A stretch of DNA of 6,696 nt from Clostridiales bacterium (GCA_019415985.1 DXYE01000136.1:1-6696), one strand, 5' to 3'. Positions 1-6,655 are shown, counted from the first letter of the stretch. Program-made: numbers and translations. The notes: generated from the letters alone by a model not told the origin.

Positions 1-127
1 CCTCTTGTAACAGATTTTTTCTATACTGATATTGGCTCCGACACTCTTGAAATTCAAGTTTCTTAAGCAGATTGGTGATATTTATGACTGGATTAACCCA
101 AACACCGGCACAGTCTATTCAATATGA
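1..127 (+). pseudogene. possible frameshifted 3' end of a rightward gene cut by the window edge
   Basis: Frame 1 is open from the edge and reads protein-like residues ending DTLEIQVS before a TAA at 64-66. Frame 2 is open from 11 and ends KQIGDIYDWINPNTGTVYSI at a TGA at 125-127. Joining them near position 60 gives one continuous C-terminal sequence convergent with gene A, which would imply a frameshift or decay. I do not recognise the family. The minus strand is also open here (starting near INITNLLKKLEFQECR and running off the edge), so the coding strand is uncertain and chance is possible. The rest of the stretch up to 216 is AT-rich and shows nothing I can support. Confidence 0.2.
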
Positions 128-216
128 ATAAAAATTGTATCATATATTTGTAAATTATCAACAATTTGCCATAAAATATCAAGTTATATGTATCAAAAAT
201 GAACAAGCGGGGCTGT

Positions 217-244
217 TTCCAGTCAAAGACATTGTTGACCGGAA
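217..244 (-). terminator. hairpin downstream of gene A, possible transcript 3' end
   Basis: Inverted repeat with 10-base arms: TTCCGGTCAA and TTGACTGGAA around an 8-base loop on the minus strand. All ten positions pair in RNA, one of them G-U. It lies about 50 bases past the stop of gene A, where the transcript of the array would be expected to end. There is no immediate U-run; the first one (ATTTTT) comes about 16 bases further on. It is therefore a weak intrinsic terminator or an RNA-stabilising stem, and not a textbook terminator. Confidence 0.4.
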
Positions 245-296
245 GCCGCAGCATCGCAGCGCTAAATCAAGGTGCAGCAAACGCGCATTATACGGT

Positions 297-2270
297 CTAC
301 TTCTTCATATTGGATGGCATCCATTCCTCCATTGCTGATGTTATTTCCAAATTCAAAACATAGTCCATACTTTCGTCCCAAAAAATCGGTGCATATCCCT
401 CACGGAAGCGAAAATCTCGGCCTATGTCATAATAGGAATCCAATTCAACCATTGCGTCGTACAATGCTTTGCAGTCAGCCTGATACTCCGCCTTTACTGC
501 TTCGCTCCCGTATTCCCAGTTCGCCGTATAGTTGGACGAAAGCCGCATGAATTCATAACCCCAACGCAGATATCGTATGTTCTGAAGCTGTGTGGTCTCG
601 CCCGCCGCCGTGCATGCGGCCTCCGCTTGGTCAAACAGCACCTCAAGCTCTTCTTCGTGCAGCGCGTAGTCCATCGGCAGGAACAGTCTTAACGCAAAAG
701 CATTTTCGTGGAAATGCATATTGCGTTTATCCGCGCTTTCCATGACGAAATCAAAATATTCTCTGATTTCCTCCCAACCGGAACCGTAATAGCCCTGCAG
801 GAAATCGTCGATGTGCTGCTGATATTCCTCATCCGTCATGTAAGGATCCCACAGCAGCTTCGCCGTCAGGTATGCGCGCAGGTCGCCAAATTCGATGCTC
901 ACATGATTCAACTCATATCCCTGTGAAAACACGCCTTTTACATTGTTTTCCACATAAAAACGAATGTTTTCCGCAAGTACATCGAAATTCGGATACGGTA
1001 TAGCATAATACTGGTAATTCGTCGTATAATCCCATATGTATATAGTTTCACAAATTTTACTCCAACCGACAAGTGCATCTGCCCATACGGCATTATTGCA
1101 ATACCAATTATACACTCCAGACCATTCATTGCACGTCGGATCGTTTAACGCATGCTGTGAACACGTGCCATCAGAACATAACTGAACCAGCACATTGTCG
1201 CGGCAACTGGTAACAGACGGCGGTTCTTTTGAATATGAGTAGGCAAAGGTATGAATTTTCACCTCCGTATAACCCGCATCGTAAACCGCCTGGGCAATCC
1301 GATTGACAAATCGGATAATCGGTCCGCTCTGACGCGCTTTCCTTTCGGTAGCACCGTCCTCCCCAACGACGTCAACACCCTCCTCAAGCGCGATTTCTGT
1401 GCATTTCTCGCACTGGCAGTAGCCGGTGTTGTCATCCTGCGATACGGATATCAGCTTCGCGTCCGGATTTTCCGCCAGCAGCTTCAGCACTCCTGCCAGC
1501 ATATTCTGGTATACCGTCTCGTCCGTCAGACACGGCTGCTCTGTTGTGGAATGCGCTCCGTTGGCCAGATAACCGAACGTATGGCAGTAACTGCCCGTAA
1601 AACCAAAAGAACCTCCGTATATAAGACTATATGTTCTGACGTTCACCTTTTGCTTTGCCGCGTCTGGCTCCGCTGTTTCCGCGTTATAATACGGCGTCCA
1701 GTAAGAATATCTGTACTCCAGAACCGGAATCTGGGTATCGTCAATACCGTCGGGAATGTCCACCGTTCCCTCGGTGATCAGATATTCCTGACCGTGCGGC
1801 AGAAATCGCCAGCCTATATAGCTGTCCAGAAATTCATATACGCCGTTCAGGCAGCCGCGCACGGTTCCGCCGGCGATGGTCAGCTTTCCGTCCTCCGTGC
1901 GGATGCGGACGCCATCGGTTCCCAGTTCTCCGCTCGTGTCCCGCACTATGGTAATTGTTTTTTCACTATCCGTTTCCATTACAATTTCAAGCTTGACCCC
2001 GCACGCCTTTTCGATATACGCGGATAGCTCCTCTGCGGCAAAGGCCTCGCTCTCCGTAGCGTCGGCAGGTTTCACGATGACGTAATCCGCAATATCGTTT
2101 CCCGCAATGGTGACGCCGGCAAGCTTCGGCATTTCGGTTGTTTGAACTATCGGAACAGCGGCAGTCGAATCCGACACAGCGCTTGTTCGGAGTGAGCTTC
2201 CGGCACTGGAAGCTGCGATCGACAGCATTCCGACCGCCAGAATCAAACTCAACAGCTTTGTTGTTTTCAT
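297..2270 (-). CDS. exported DUF4838 protein with GH67N-like N-terminal domain (gene A)
   Basis: This is a 657-residue secreted protein, the last gene of the array. Residues 1-23 form a Sec signal peptide (MKTTK, hydrophobic core to about 20, likely cleavage after A23) with no lipobox. Residues about 50-172 match the N-terminal domain seen ahead of alpha-glucuronidase/hexosaminidase-like catalytic domains, ending in GVYEFLDSYIGWRFL (143-157). The DUF4838 region follows, roughly 210-500. It has ISVSQDDN (274-281), CQCEKC (285-290), the RDNV segment (357-360), C-S-Q-H (370-373) and IWDY (412-415). A helical C-terminal part contains GSEAVKAEYQ. Compared with genes B and C it has 14 extra residues between EEG298 and R320 and a different C-terminus. 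The start is well placed: AAAGGGAG lies 7 bases upstream. It has its own candidate promoter and cre-like site, so carbon catabolite control is likely. The reaction and substrate are unknown; glycan binding or hydrolysis is inferred. The family call is firm, the function weak. Confidence 0.9.
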   Translation of the reverse strand: MKTTKLLSLILAVGMLSIAASSAGSSLRTSAVSDSTAAVPIVQTTEMPKLAGVTIAGNDIADYVIVKPADATESEAFAAEELSAYIEKACGVKLEIVMETDSEKTITIVRDTSGELGTDGVRIRTEDGKLTIAGGTVRGCLNGVYEFLDSYIGWRFLPHGQEYLITEGTVDIPDGIDDTQIPVLEYRYSYWTPYYNAETAEPDAAKQKVNVRTYSLIYGGSFGFTGSYCHTFGYLANGAHSTTEQPCLTDETVYQNMLAGVLKLLAENPDAKLISVSQDDNTGYCQCEKCTEIALEEGVDVVGEDGATERKARQSGPIIRFVNRIAQAVYDAGYTEVKIHTFAYSYSKEPPSVTSCRDNVLVQLCSDGTCSQHALNDPTCNEWSGVYNWYCNNAVWADALVGWSKICETIYIWDYTTNYQYYAIPYPNFDVLAENIRFYVENNVKGVFSQGYELNHVSIEFGDLRAYLTAKLLWDPYMTDEEYQQHIDDFLQGYYGSGWEEIREYFDFVMESADKRNMHFHENAFALRLFLPMDYALHEEELEVLFDQAEAACTAAGETTQLQNIRYLRWGYEFMRLSSNYTANWEYGSEAVKAEYQADCKALYDAMVELDSYYDIGRDFRFREGYAPIFWDESMDYVLNLEITSAMEEWMPSNMKK

Positions 2271-2301
2271 TTTTTATCTCCCTTTCCTAAAGTTGATTTA
2301 C

Positions 2302-2329
2302 ATCATACTAAAAATAATATGGGAAACAA
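2302..2329 (-). promoter_or_regulatory. candidate SigA promoter for gene A
   Basis: On the minus strand, TTGTTT (-35, 2329-2324, 3 of 6 consensus bases) and TATGAT (-10, 2307-2302, 5 of 6) are separated by 16 AT-rich bases. The implied RNA start is near 2295, giving a leader of about 25 bases that contains the ribosome binding site AAAGGGAG (2285-2278). The position between the stop of gene B and gene A, directly beside the cre-like site, makes this the best-supported promoter in the window. It was found by eye only. Confidence 0.5.
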
Positions 2330-2343
2330 TGAAGGCGCTTTCA
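2330..2343. promoter_or_regulatory. cre-like catabolite control operator (CcpA type)
   Basis: TGAAGGCGCTTTCA on the plus strand differs from the symmetrical cre sequence TGAAAGCGCTTTCA at one base, and keeps the central CG and the outer TG...CA. It directly abuts the -35 element of the gene A promoter. In Bacillota, CcpA bound at or next to a -35 usually represses sugar-use genes when preferred sugars are plentiful. It could also act as a roadblock to readthrough from gene B, whose stop is 19 bases away. Regulator identity is inferred from the motif; no ccpA gene is in view. Confidence 0.55.
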
Positions 2344-2362
2344 AATCCGTTGATCAGATATC

Positions 2363-4318
2363 TCAAACATACTGATTACCGACAATTCTCTTCTCCTCAT
2401 CGGCGTTGAACCACTGATACGGGTACTGATCCGGGTTGTACGGCGGAAGCGGCGATTCTCCGCCCTCATGCCCAATATCGCTGGGGAATCCGCGCTCCGC
2501 GCATTTATCGTAAAGGGCCTTTGTTTTCTCTTGATATTCTGCGCGGACCGCTTCAGAACCGTATACGTAATCAGCCATATAACGACAGCTCAGGAGCGCA
2601 CACTGCCAGGTCAGTTCAATGTCCTCAACGCGGCGAAGCAGAACCGAGTCGGCTTTGACTGCAGCTTTCGCCTTTTCAAACAGCTCCGTTACCTCCTGTT
2701 CCTTTATAACAACATCCATACGGCGGAACAAGCGAAAAGTTGTATAGTTAGCGTCACAGAAGCAGTAATCGGATTTGTTTGAGCTTTCTTCCAAAAAGTC
2801 GTAATACGCACGAATTTCCTTCCATGCATCTCCATAATATCCCCGCATAAAATCGTCGATACAGGCGCTGTATTCATCGTCGGTCATGTAAGGATCCCAA
2901 TACACTTTAGCATGCAGATAAGTCCGCAGCTCATCGAATTCGGCCTTATCCTCCCAGGTTCCGTTCAGGAACACCTCCTTCACATTATTTTCCGCATAAA
3001 ATTTGCAGTTCTCCCGAAGGACGTCAAGCGTGGGGAAATACGCATAGTAATTGCTGAAAAACGATCCGTATTCCCATACATACAGGGTTTTGCAGATCTT
3101 GCCCCATTCTACAAGATCGGTTGCCCGGGCAGTATTGTTAAAATAATATCCCCACAAGCCACCGTATTCGTCGCACTCCGGATCGTTAATCGCATGCTGA
3201 TAGCAGGCAAAATGCGTGCAGTACTGTATCGCAACATTATCCCGCATTTTTGTTACTTTAGGCGGCTTTTCCGTGCGCATATATGCCAGCGTCACAACCG
3301 TCAGATCTGGATAGTCCTCTTCAATCGCCTCAGCGATGCGGTTGATAAAGCGTACCAGCGTTCCGGAATCGCTTCCCTCTTCCTGATACACTTTCGTGCA
3401 ATTTTCACAATTGCACGCGGCCATATTGTCATTCTGACAAATGGAGAGCAGCTCGGCTGGCTTTGTATCGGTCGCAAGCCAGTTGTATACGCTGGCCAAT
3501 ACCCTCTGATAGATGGACTCGTCGGTCAGGCAAACGGCCCCTTCCTCCGGTTCATTCAGGTAATAGGCGATGGCGCGTGATGTGTTTCCGTGAGACCAGA
3601 CTCTGCCGCCTCCGTGCTTATCCGTAAGCAGATGGTCCTCACGGTTGAGGTGTCTCTTTGCCCAATAATCCTGCTGTAAATCCAGTCCGCTTCCGGTTAT
3701 ATGTTCATAATAAGCCGGTCCGGTCCAGATACCGCGGCTGCTGAAAACCGGAGACTGTTTTTCGTTTATATTGTTCGGAATATCAATATTTTCGGACTCC
3801 GGGAGCAATGTTTCACAATCCGCAGTCAGGAAGCGCCACCCTATATAACCTTCCAAAAACTCATACACGCCGTACAAACAGGCCCTCTCAGAATCGCCAG
3901 TAATGGTAAGCCTACCGTTTTCAGTCTGAATGGTGAAAGCTTCCTCCTCCCATTCACCATCGGTATCAACAATGAGCTCAATCACGTGATTGTCCGTTGC
4001 GGCCGCCGCAATTTCCAGCTTTGCACCGCACGCCTTCTCAATGTATGCCGCAAGTTCAGACGCTGCAAAATTCAGACATTCCGATGCTGTCTCAGGCTGG
4101 AGTATGGTATAATCTGCGATATTCGTTCCCGCAATTCGCAGGCTCTGAATTTTTCCGGCATCTGAAGTCATGACCTCGGCGGTATCCACTCCGATGCTGC
4201 CGGAATCGAGTCCGTTTATCTTTTTGGTGTCTGTCGGTGCCGGCGTATTACTTTCACAGGCTATTAGCAATGGGAGAATAAACAAAACACATAAAAGAAG
4301 AGACCATATTTTTTTCAT
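2363..4318 (-). CDS. DUF4838 lipoprotein with GH67N-like N-terminal domain (gene B)
   Basis: This is a 651-residue paralogue predicted to be lipid-anchored on the outer face of the membrane. The signal sequence MKKIWSLLLC...LLIAC has a lipobox L18-I-A-C21, so mature residue 1 would be C21, followed by a flexible linker of about 35 residues. The GH67N-like domain spans about 57-182 (GVYEFLEGYIGWRFL, 150-164) and the DUF4838 region about 235-510. That region has LSICQNDN (291-298), CNCENC (302-307), C-Y-Q-H (372-375) and VWEY (414-417). The C-terminal part carries GSEAVRAEYQ. It is closest to gene C: the stretch from EEGSDSGT to EEDYPD is nearly identical. Two positions are unlike the paralogues: C294 replaces Ser in the S-Q-N-D-N segment, and Glu replaces Asp in the W-D-Y segment. 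An in-frame ATG at 4378 would add 20 residues ahead of the signal peptide. I reject it because it would bury the signal; the start at 4318 fits the lipoprotein. Substrate and reaction are unknown. Confidence 0.9.
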   Translation of the reverse strand: MKKIWSLLLCVLFILPLLIACESNTPAPTDTKKINGLDSGSIGVDTAEVMTSDAGKIQSLRIAGTNIADYTILQPETASECLNFAASELAAYIEKACGAKLEIAAAATDNHVIELIVDTDGEWEEEAFTIQTENGRLTITGDSERACLYGVYEFLEGYIGWRFLTADCETLLPESENIDIPNNINEKQSPVFSSRGIWTGPAYYEHITGSGLDLQQDYWAKRHLNREDHLLTDKHGGGRVWSHGNTSRAIAYYLNEPEEGAVCLTDESIYQRVLASVYNWLATDTKPAELLSICQNDNMAACNCENCTKVYQEEGSDSGTLVRFINRIAEAIEEDYPDLTVVTLAYMRTEKPPKVTKMRDNVAIQYCTHFACYQHAINDPECDEYGGLWGYYFNNTARATDLVEWGKICKTLYVWEYGSFFSNYYAYFPTLDVLRENCKFYAENNVKEVFLNGTWEDKAEFDELRTYLHAKVYWDPYMTDDEYSACIDDFMRGYYGDAWKEIRAYYDFLEESSNKSDYCFCDANYTTFRLFRRMDVVIKEQEVTELFEKAKAAVKADSVLLRRVEDIELTWQCALLSCRYMADYVYGSEAVRAEYQEKTKALYDKCAERGFPSDIGHEGGESPLPPYNPDQYPYQWFNADEEKRIVGNQYV

Positions 4319-4339
4319 AACCTCACAACAATCCCCTTT
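4319..4339 (-). promoter_or_regulatory. ribosome binding region deciding the start of gene B
   Basis: Upstream of the ATG at 4318 the minus strand reads AAAGGGG (4339-4333), then 14 bases, then the ATG. A second weak match, GAGG, lies only 2 bases from the ATG. Neither spacing is ideal, unlike genes A and C with 7-8 bases. The start rests mainly on the lipoprotein signal beginning at MKK. Poor spacing could mean modest translation, or help from ribosomes ending just upstream at 4375. Confidence 0.4.
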
Positions 4340-4374
4340 CAGGATCAAATCGGTCCAACTATTGTTAGATTTTA

Positions 4375-4521
4375 TCATTCCTTACTCATGACGGTAAAAA
4401 CGCAGATAGCGCCTGCCATACCGACATCATATCCGCTCTGAAAGACCTGTCTTCCTCTGCCACCGGTTTCCCTGTGTTTTGGAATTATTGTTTTGATTTT
4501 AAGTTGAATTATCACCTCCAT
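4375..4521 (-). CDS. small open reading frame of unknown status, 48 codons
   Basis: The frame runs ATG at 4521 to TGA at 4375 and encodes a basic N-terminal half (MEVIIQLKIKTIIPKHRETG) and a hydrophobic end with GYDVGMAGAICVFTVMSKE. Its stop overlaps the upstream in-frame ATG of gene B (4378) as ATGA, a form typical of translational coupling. A near-perfect Shine-Dalgarno sequence lies inside its first codons, not ahead of them, so either translation starts at a rare ATT codon (4509) or the frame is a relic. The hydrophobic tail vaguely recalls the C-terminus of sugar ABC permeases, but I cannot support that. It could be a leader peptide, a remnant of a deleted gene, or chance. Confidence 0.22.
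   Translation of the reverse strand: MEVIIQLKIKTIIPKHRETGGRGRQVFQSGYDVGMAGAICVFTVMSKE
4511..4519 (-). promoter_or_regulatory. orphan strong Shine-Dalgarno sequence
   Basis: GGAGGTGAT on the minus strand pairs with nine bases of the 16S rRNA 3' end, stronger than any site used by the three large genes. No ATG, GTG or TTG start lies at normal distance after it; only ATT at 4509-4507 is suitably placed, in frame with the 48-codon frame. It may be left over from a lost gene, or serve a non-standard start. Confidence 0.4.
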
Positions 4522-4530
4522 ATCATAAAC

Positions 4531-4574
4531 CAAGCGCCAGGATCGAATTTTATATCATTCGCCCCCGGCGCCCG
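4531..4574 (-). terminator. long hairpin after gene C, likely weak terminator or processing stem
   Basis: Beginning 29 bases after the stop of gene C, minus-strand RNA can fold CGG-GCGCC-GGGGG-CGAAU around an 8-base loop onto AUUCG-AUCCU-GGCGC-UUG. That is 18 positions with one G-A mismatch and four G-U pairs. The G-U pairs make the stem continuous only in RNA from this strand, matching the direction of gene C. The following GUUUAU is only modestly U-rich, so termination may be partial. If so, gene B would be expressed less than gene C or need its own promoter; I see no convincing one. Confidence 0.5.
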
Positions 4575-4603
4575 CCTGTTATAGGACATTCTTACTTCCC
4601 AAC

Positions 4604-6514
4604 TCAGTAAAGATCTACAATATTTCCTTTAATGGCATCCTCATACGGGTTTCTTCCCCAACCAATCGGACTCAGTGTCGGATCATACTCCGGCATGCCT
4701 TGGTCGAGGTTATAGGCATATCCACCCGCTGCAAATTTATCGTACAGCGCTTTGGTTTTGGCCTGATAATCGGCACGAACCGCTTCGCTCCCGTATATAT
4801 AATCAGCCAGATACCGGCTGCTCAGCAGAACATATTGATAGGTCAGCTCTACCTCTTCCACACGCTTCAGTCTAACCGAATCTCCGCTGACAGCCTTTTT
4901 GGCCTCTTCAAACATCGCATTTAATTCTTCTTCATTCAGCACAATATCCATTTTGCGGAACAAGCGGAAGGTCGTAAAATTGGCGTCGCAGAAACAGAAG
5001 CCGGTCTTGTTCGAGCTTTCCTCCATGAAATCGTAATATGCGCGGATTTGCTTCCAGCCAGCGCCGTAATATCCTTTCATAAAGTCGTTGATGCACTCAT
5101 CGTATTCCGCCTCGCTCATGTTCGGATTCCAGTACACCTTGGAGCAAAGATAAGTGCGGAGATCGTCGAATTCTGGTATATCTCTCCATTCGGCATTCAG
5201 GAAAATGCCCTTTACATTGTTTTCCACATAAAAGCGGCAATTTTCAAGCAACACATCGAGTGTTGGGAAAAATGCAAAATAATCACTGAAATATGCGCCG
5301 TAATCCCAGATAAAAAGCGTATCGCAGATGCTTCCCCACTCCTTGATCTTCGCCGCGCGGTCCACATTGTTGAAATACATCCCCCAAAGACCGCCGTTTT
5401 CGTTGCAGCTCTCGTCGGTGAGCGAATGCTGGTAGCAGTTCATCATCGTACAGTACTGAACCATAACATTGTCCCGCATCTTCGTCAATTTCGGCGGCGC
5501 TTCGGTCGCATTATAGGCAAGAGTATGCACGAGCACGTCAGGATAGTCTTCTTCTATAGCCTCTGCAATTCGGTTGACAAACCGAACAAGCGTTCCGCTG
5601 TCGCTGCCTTCCTCTGCATTTACCTTCTTGCAGTTTTCACAACTACAGACACTCATGTTATCGTTTTGGGAGATAGAAATATAATCTGCCGGTTTTGCAT
5701 CGGATGCAAGCCATTTCAGCGCATTGGCCAATACCGTTTCATAAACCTTTTCATCCGTTAGACAGGGATTTTCCTGCTGCGACATACCGCCGGCCAGATC
5801 GCCAAGCGTATGGACCGTTCTGCCGTTGGACCATATTTTGGCTCCGCCGACTCTATCCGGCAGGTTTTCGCGGTTCAGACGACGTTTTGCCCAGTAATCC
5901 TGCTGCGCTTCCTCCGCATCGTTCCAGTAACCGTAATATGCAGTATATGTATAAATCCCACGGTCACCGAATACCGGTATCTGAATATCCTCAATTCCGT
6001 CCGCGATTTCCACTGTATCCGCTTCCGGCATAAGCACCTCACAATCTACCGTCAAAAAGCGCCAGCCGATATAGCTTTCCAAAAACTCATATACGCCGTA
6101 CAGGCAGCCCCGCTCGGAACCTCCCGTAATAGTTAGCTTACCGCCGGAGGTTTTGATTGCAAAAGCATCCTCTGCTTCAAGCGTTTCGTCCACGCTGAGT
6201 TCAATTACCTTCTGTCCATCGGCAGAACGCACAATCTCCAAATGAATGCCCGCAGCCTGTTCAATATAAGACGACAGCTCTTGAGCCGCAAAGTTTAAAC
6301 ATTCCGAGGCTTCATCCGCCTGGTAAATGTTATACTCAGACAAATTCGTCCCGGCAATTGAAATGCTCTGAATCTTTGCGGCCTCCGCGGATTCCACGGC
6401 TGCATCAGGGGTTAAGGTTTCTAAAGGGACAGCAGCGTCCACGGTACTGCTGCCAAGAGGAATGCCCGAAAGCAAGATGCCCCCTAGCAAAACTTGGCTT
6501 ATCAATCGTTTCAT
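4604..6514 (-). CDS. exported DUF4838 protein with GH67N-like N-terminal domain (gene C)
   Basis: This is a 636-residue secreted protein, the first gene of the array. Residues 1-27 are a Sec signal peptide ending V-D-A, with cleavage before A28 and no lipobox, so the protein should be released. An Ala/Glu-rich linker leads to the GH67N-like domain, about 47-172, with GVYEFLESYIGWRFL (140-154). The DUF4838 region, about 225-500, has ISISQNDN (279-286), CSCENC (290-295), RDNV (347-350), C-Y-Q-H (360-363) and IWDY (402-405). The helical C-terminal part has GSEAVRADYQ (575-584). The conserved Asp285 in the Q-N-D-N segment and Asp404 in W-D-Y are the acidic residues most worth testing as functional. 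It is the nearest relative of gene B. The start is clear: AAAGGAG sits 8 bases before the ATG. The family is recognised by motif; I do not know a proven enzymatic activity for it, so action on a plant or host glycan is inference. Confidence 0.9.
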   Translation of the reverse strand: MKRLISQVLLGGILLSGIPLGSSTVDAAVPLETLTPDAAVESAEAAKIQSISIAGTNLSEYNIYQADEASECLNFAAQELSSYIEQAAGIHLEIVRSADGQKVIELSVDETLEAEDAFAIKTSGGKLTITGGSERGCLYGVYEFLESYIGWRFLTVDCEVLMPEADTVEIADGIEDIQIPVFGDRGIYTYTAYYGYWNDAEEAQQDYWAKRRLNRENLPDRVGGAKIWSNGRTVHTLGDLAGGMSQQENPCLTDEKVYETVLANALKWLASDAKPADYISISQNDNMSVCSCENCKKVNAEEGSDSGTLVRFVNRIAEAIEEDYPDVLVHTLAYNATEAPPKLTKMRDNVMVQYCTMMNCYQHSLTDESCNENGGLWGMYFNNVDRAAKIKEWGSICDTLFIWDYGAYFSDYFAFFPTLDVLLENCRFYVENNVKGIFLNAEWRDIPEFDDLRTYLCSKVYWNPNMSEAEYDECINDFMKGYYGAGWKQIRAYYDFMEESSNKTGFCFCDANFTTFRLFRKMDIVLNEEELNAMFEEAKKAVSGDSVRLKRVEEVELTYQYVLLSSRYLADYIYGSEAVRADYQAKTKALYDKFAAGGYAYNLDQGMPEYDPTLSPIGWGRNPYEDAIKGNIVDLY

Positions 6515-6569
6515 AAATCATTCTCCTTTGTTAATTGTATAAAAATAATAAATACAAGCATAGATCAAC

Positions 6570-6580
6570 GAAAGCCTTTC
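6570..6580. promoter_or_regulatory. 11-bp palindrome in the leader of gene C, possible operator
   Basis: GAAAGCCTTTC is a perfect 5-1-5 inverted repeat 55 bases before the start of gene C. With its flanks (CGAAAGCCTTTCA) it resembles a cre site lacking one central base, which would break CcpA half-site spacing. It could be an operator for another regulator, a decayed cre, or chance. Confidence 0.25.
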
Positions 6581-6627
6581 ATCGCCTGCATTGCCGATCG
6601 TCTACTGCGGTAGCCAGTAATGCCTAT

Positions 6628-6655
6628 ACTATATGATTTTCAGAAAAATTGGTTA
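6628..6655 (-). promoter_or_regulatory. weak promoter candidate for gene C
   Basis: The minus strand carries TAACCA (6655-6650, 3 of 6 for -35) and TATAGT (6633-6628, 5 of 6 for -10) with a 16-base spacer. The implied leader is about 105 bases and includes the TACTG/CAGTA inverted repeat (6603-6619) and the palindrome at 6570-6580. The -35 is poor, so the true promoter may lie beyond the window or need an activator. No tRNA, rRNA, CRISPR or coding region is seen in 6515-6696. Confidence 0.25.

Noticed and set aside
135..338. 67-codon plus-strand frame overlapping the end of gene A
   Set aside because: No recognisable domain or ribosome binding site, runs through the hairpin at 217-244 and into gene A antisense.
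938..1129. 63-codon minus-strand frame inside gene A
   Set aside because: Out-of-frame within a clearly coding region, with no supporting features.
1251..2027. 258-codon plus-strand frame antisense to gene A, rich in Arg, Val and Ile
   Set aside because: It lies wholly opposite a well-supported gene, and similar antisense frames occur opposite the matching part of B and C, as expected from shared codon use. No ribosome binding site or family motif was seen.
2912..3580. 222-codon plus-strand frame antisense to gene B
   Set aside because: Shadow of conserved coding sequence on the other strand; its residues mirror those of the frame opposite gene C.
4520..4560. TATGAT at 4527-4522 as a -10 element for gene B
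   Set aside because: No acceptable -35 lies 16-18 bases upstream, and that position is inside the hairpin stem.
5048..5761. 237-codon plus-strand frame antisense to gene C
   Set aside because: Same reason: it is the antisense image of the DUF4838 core and has no independent support.
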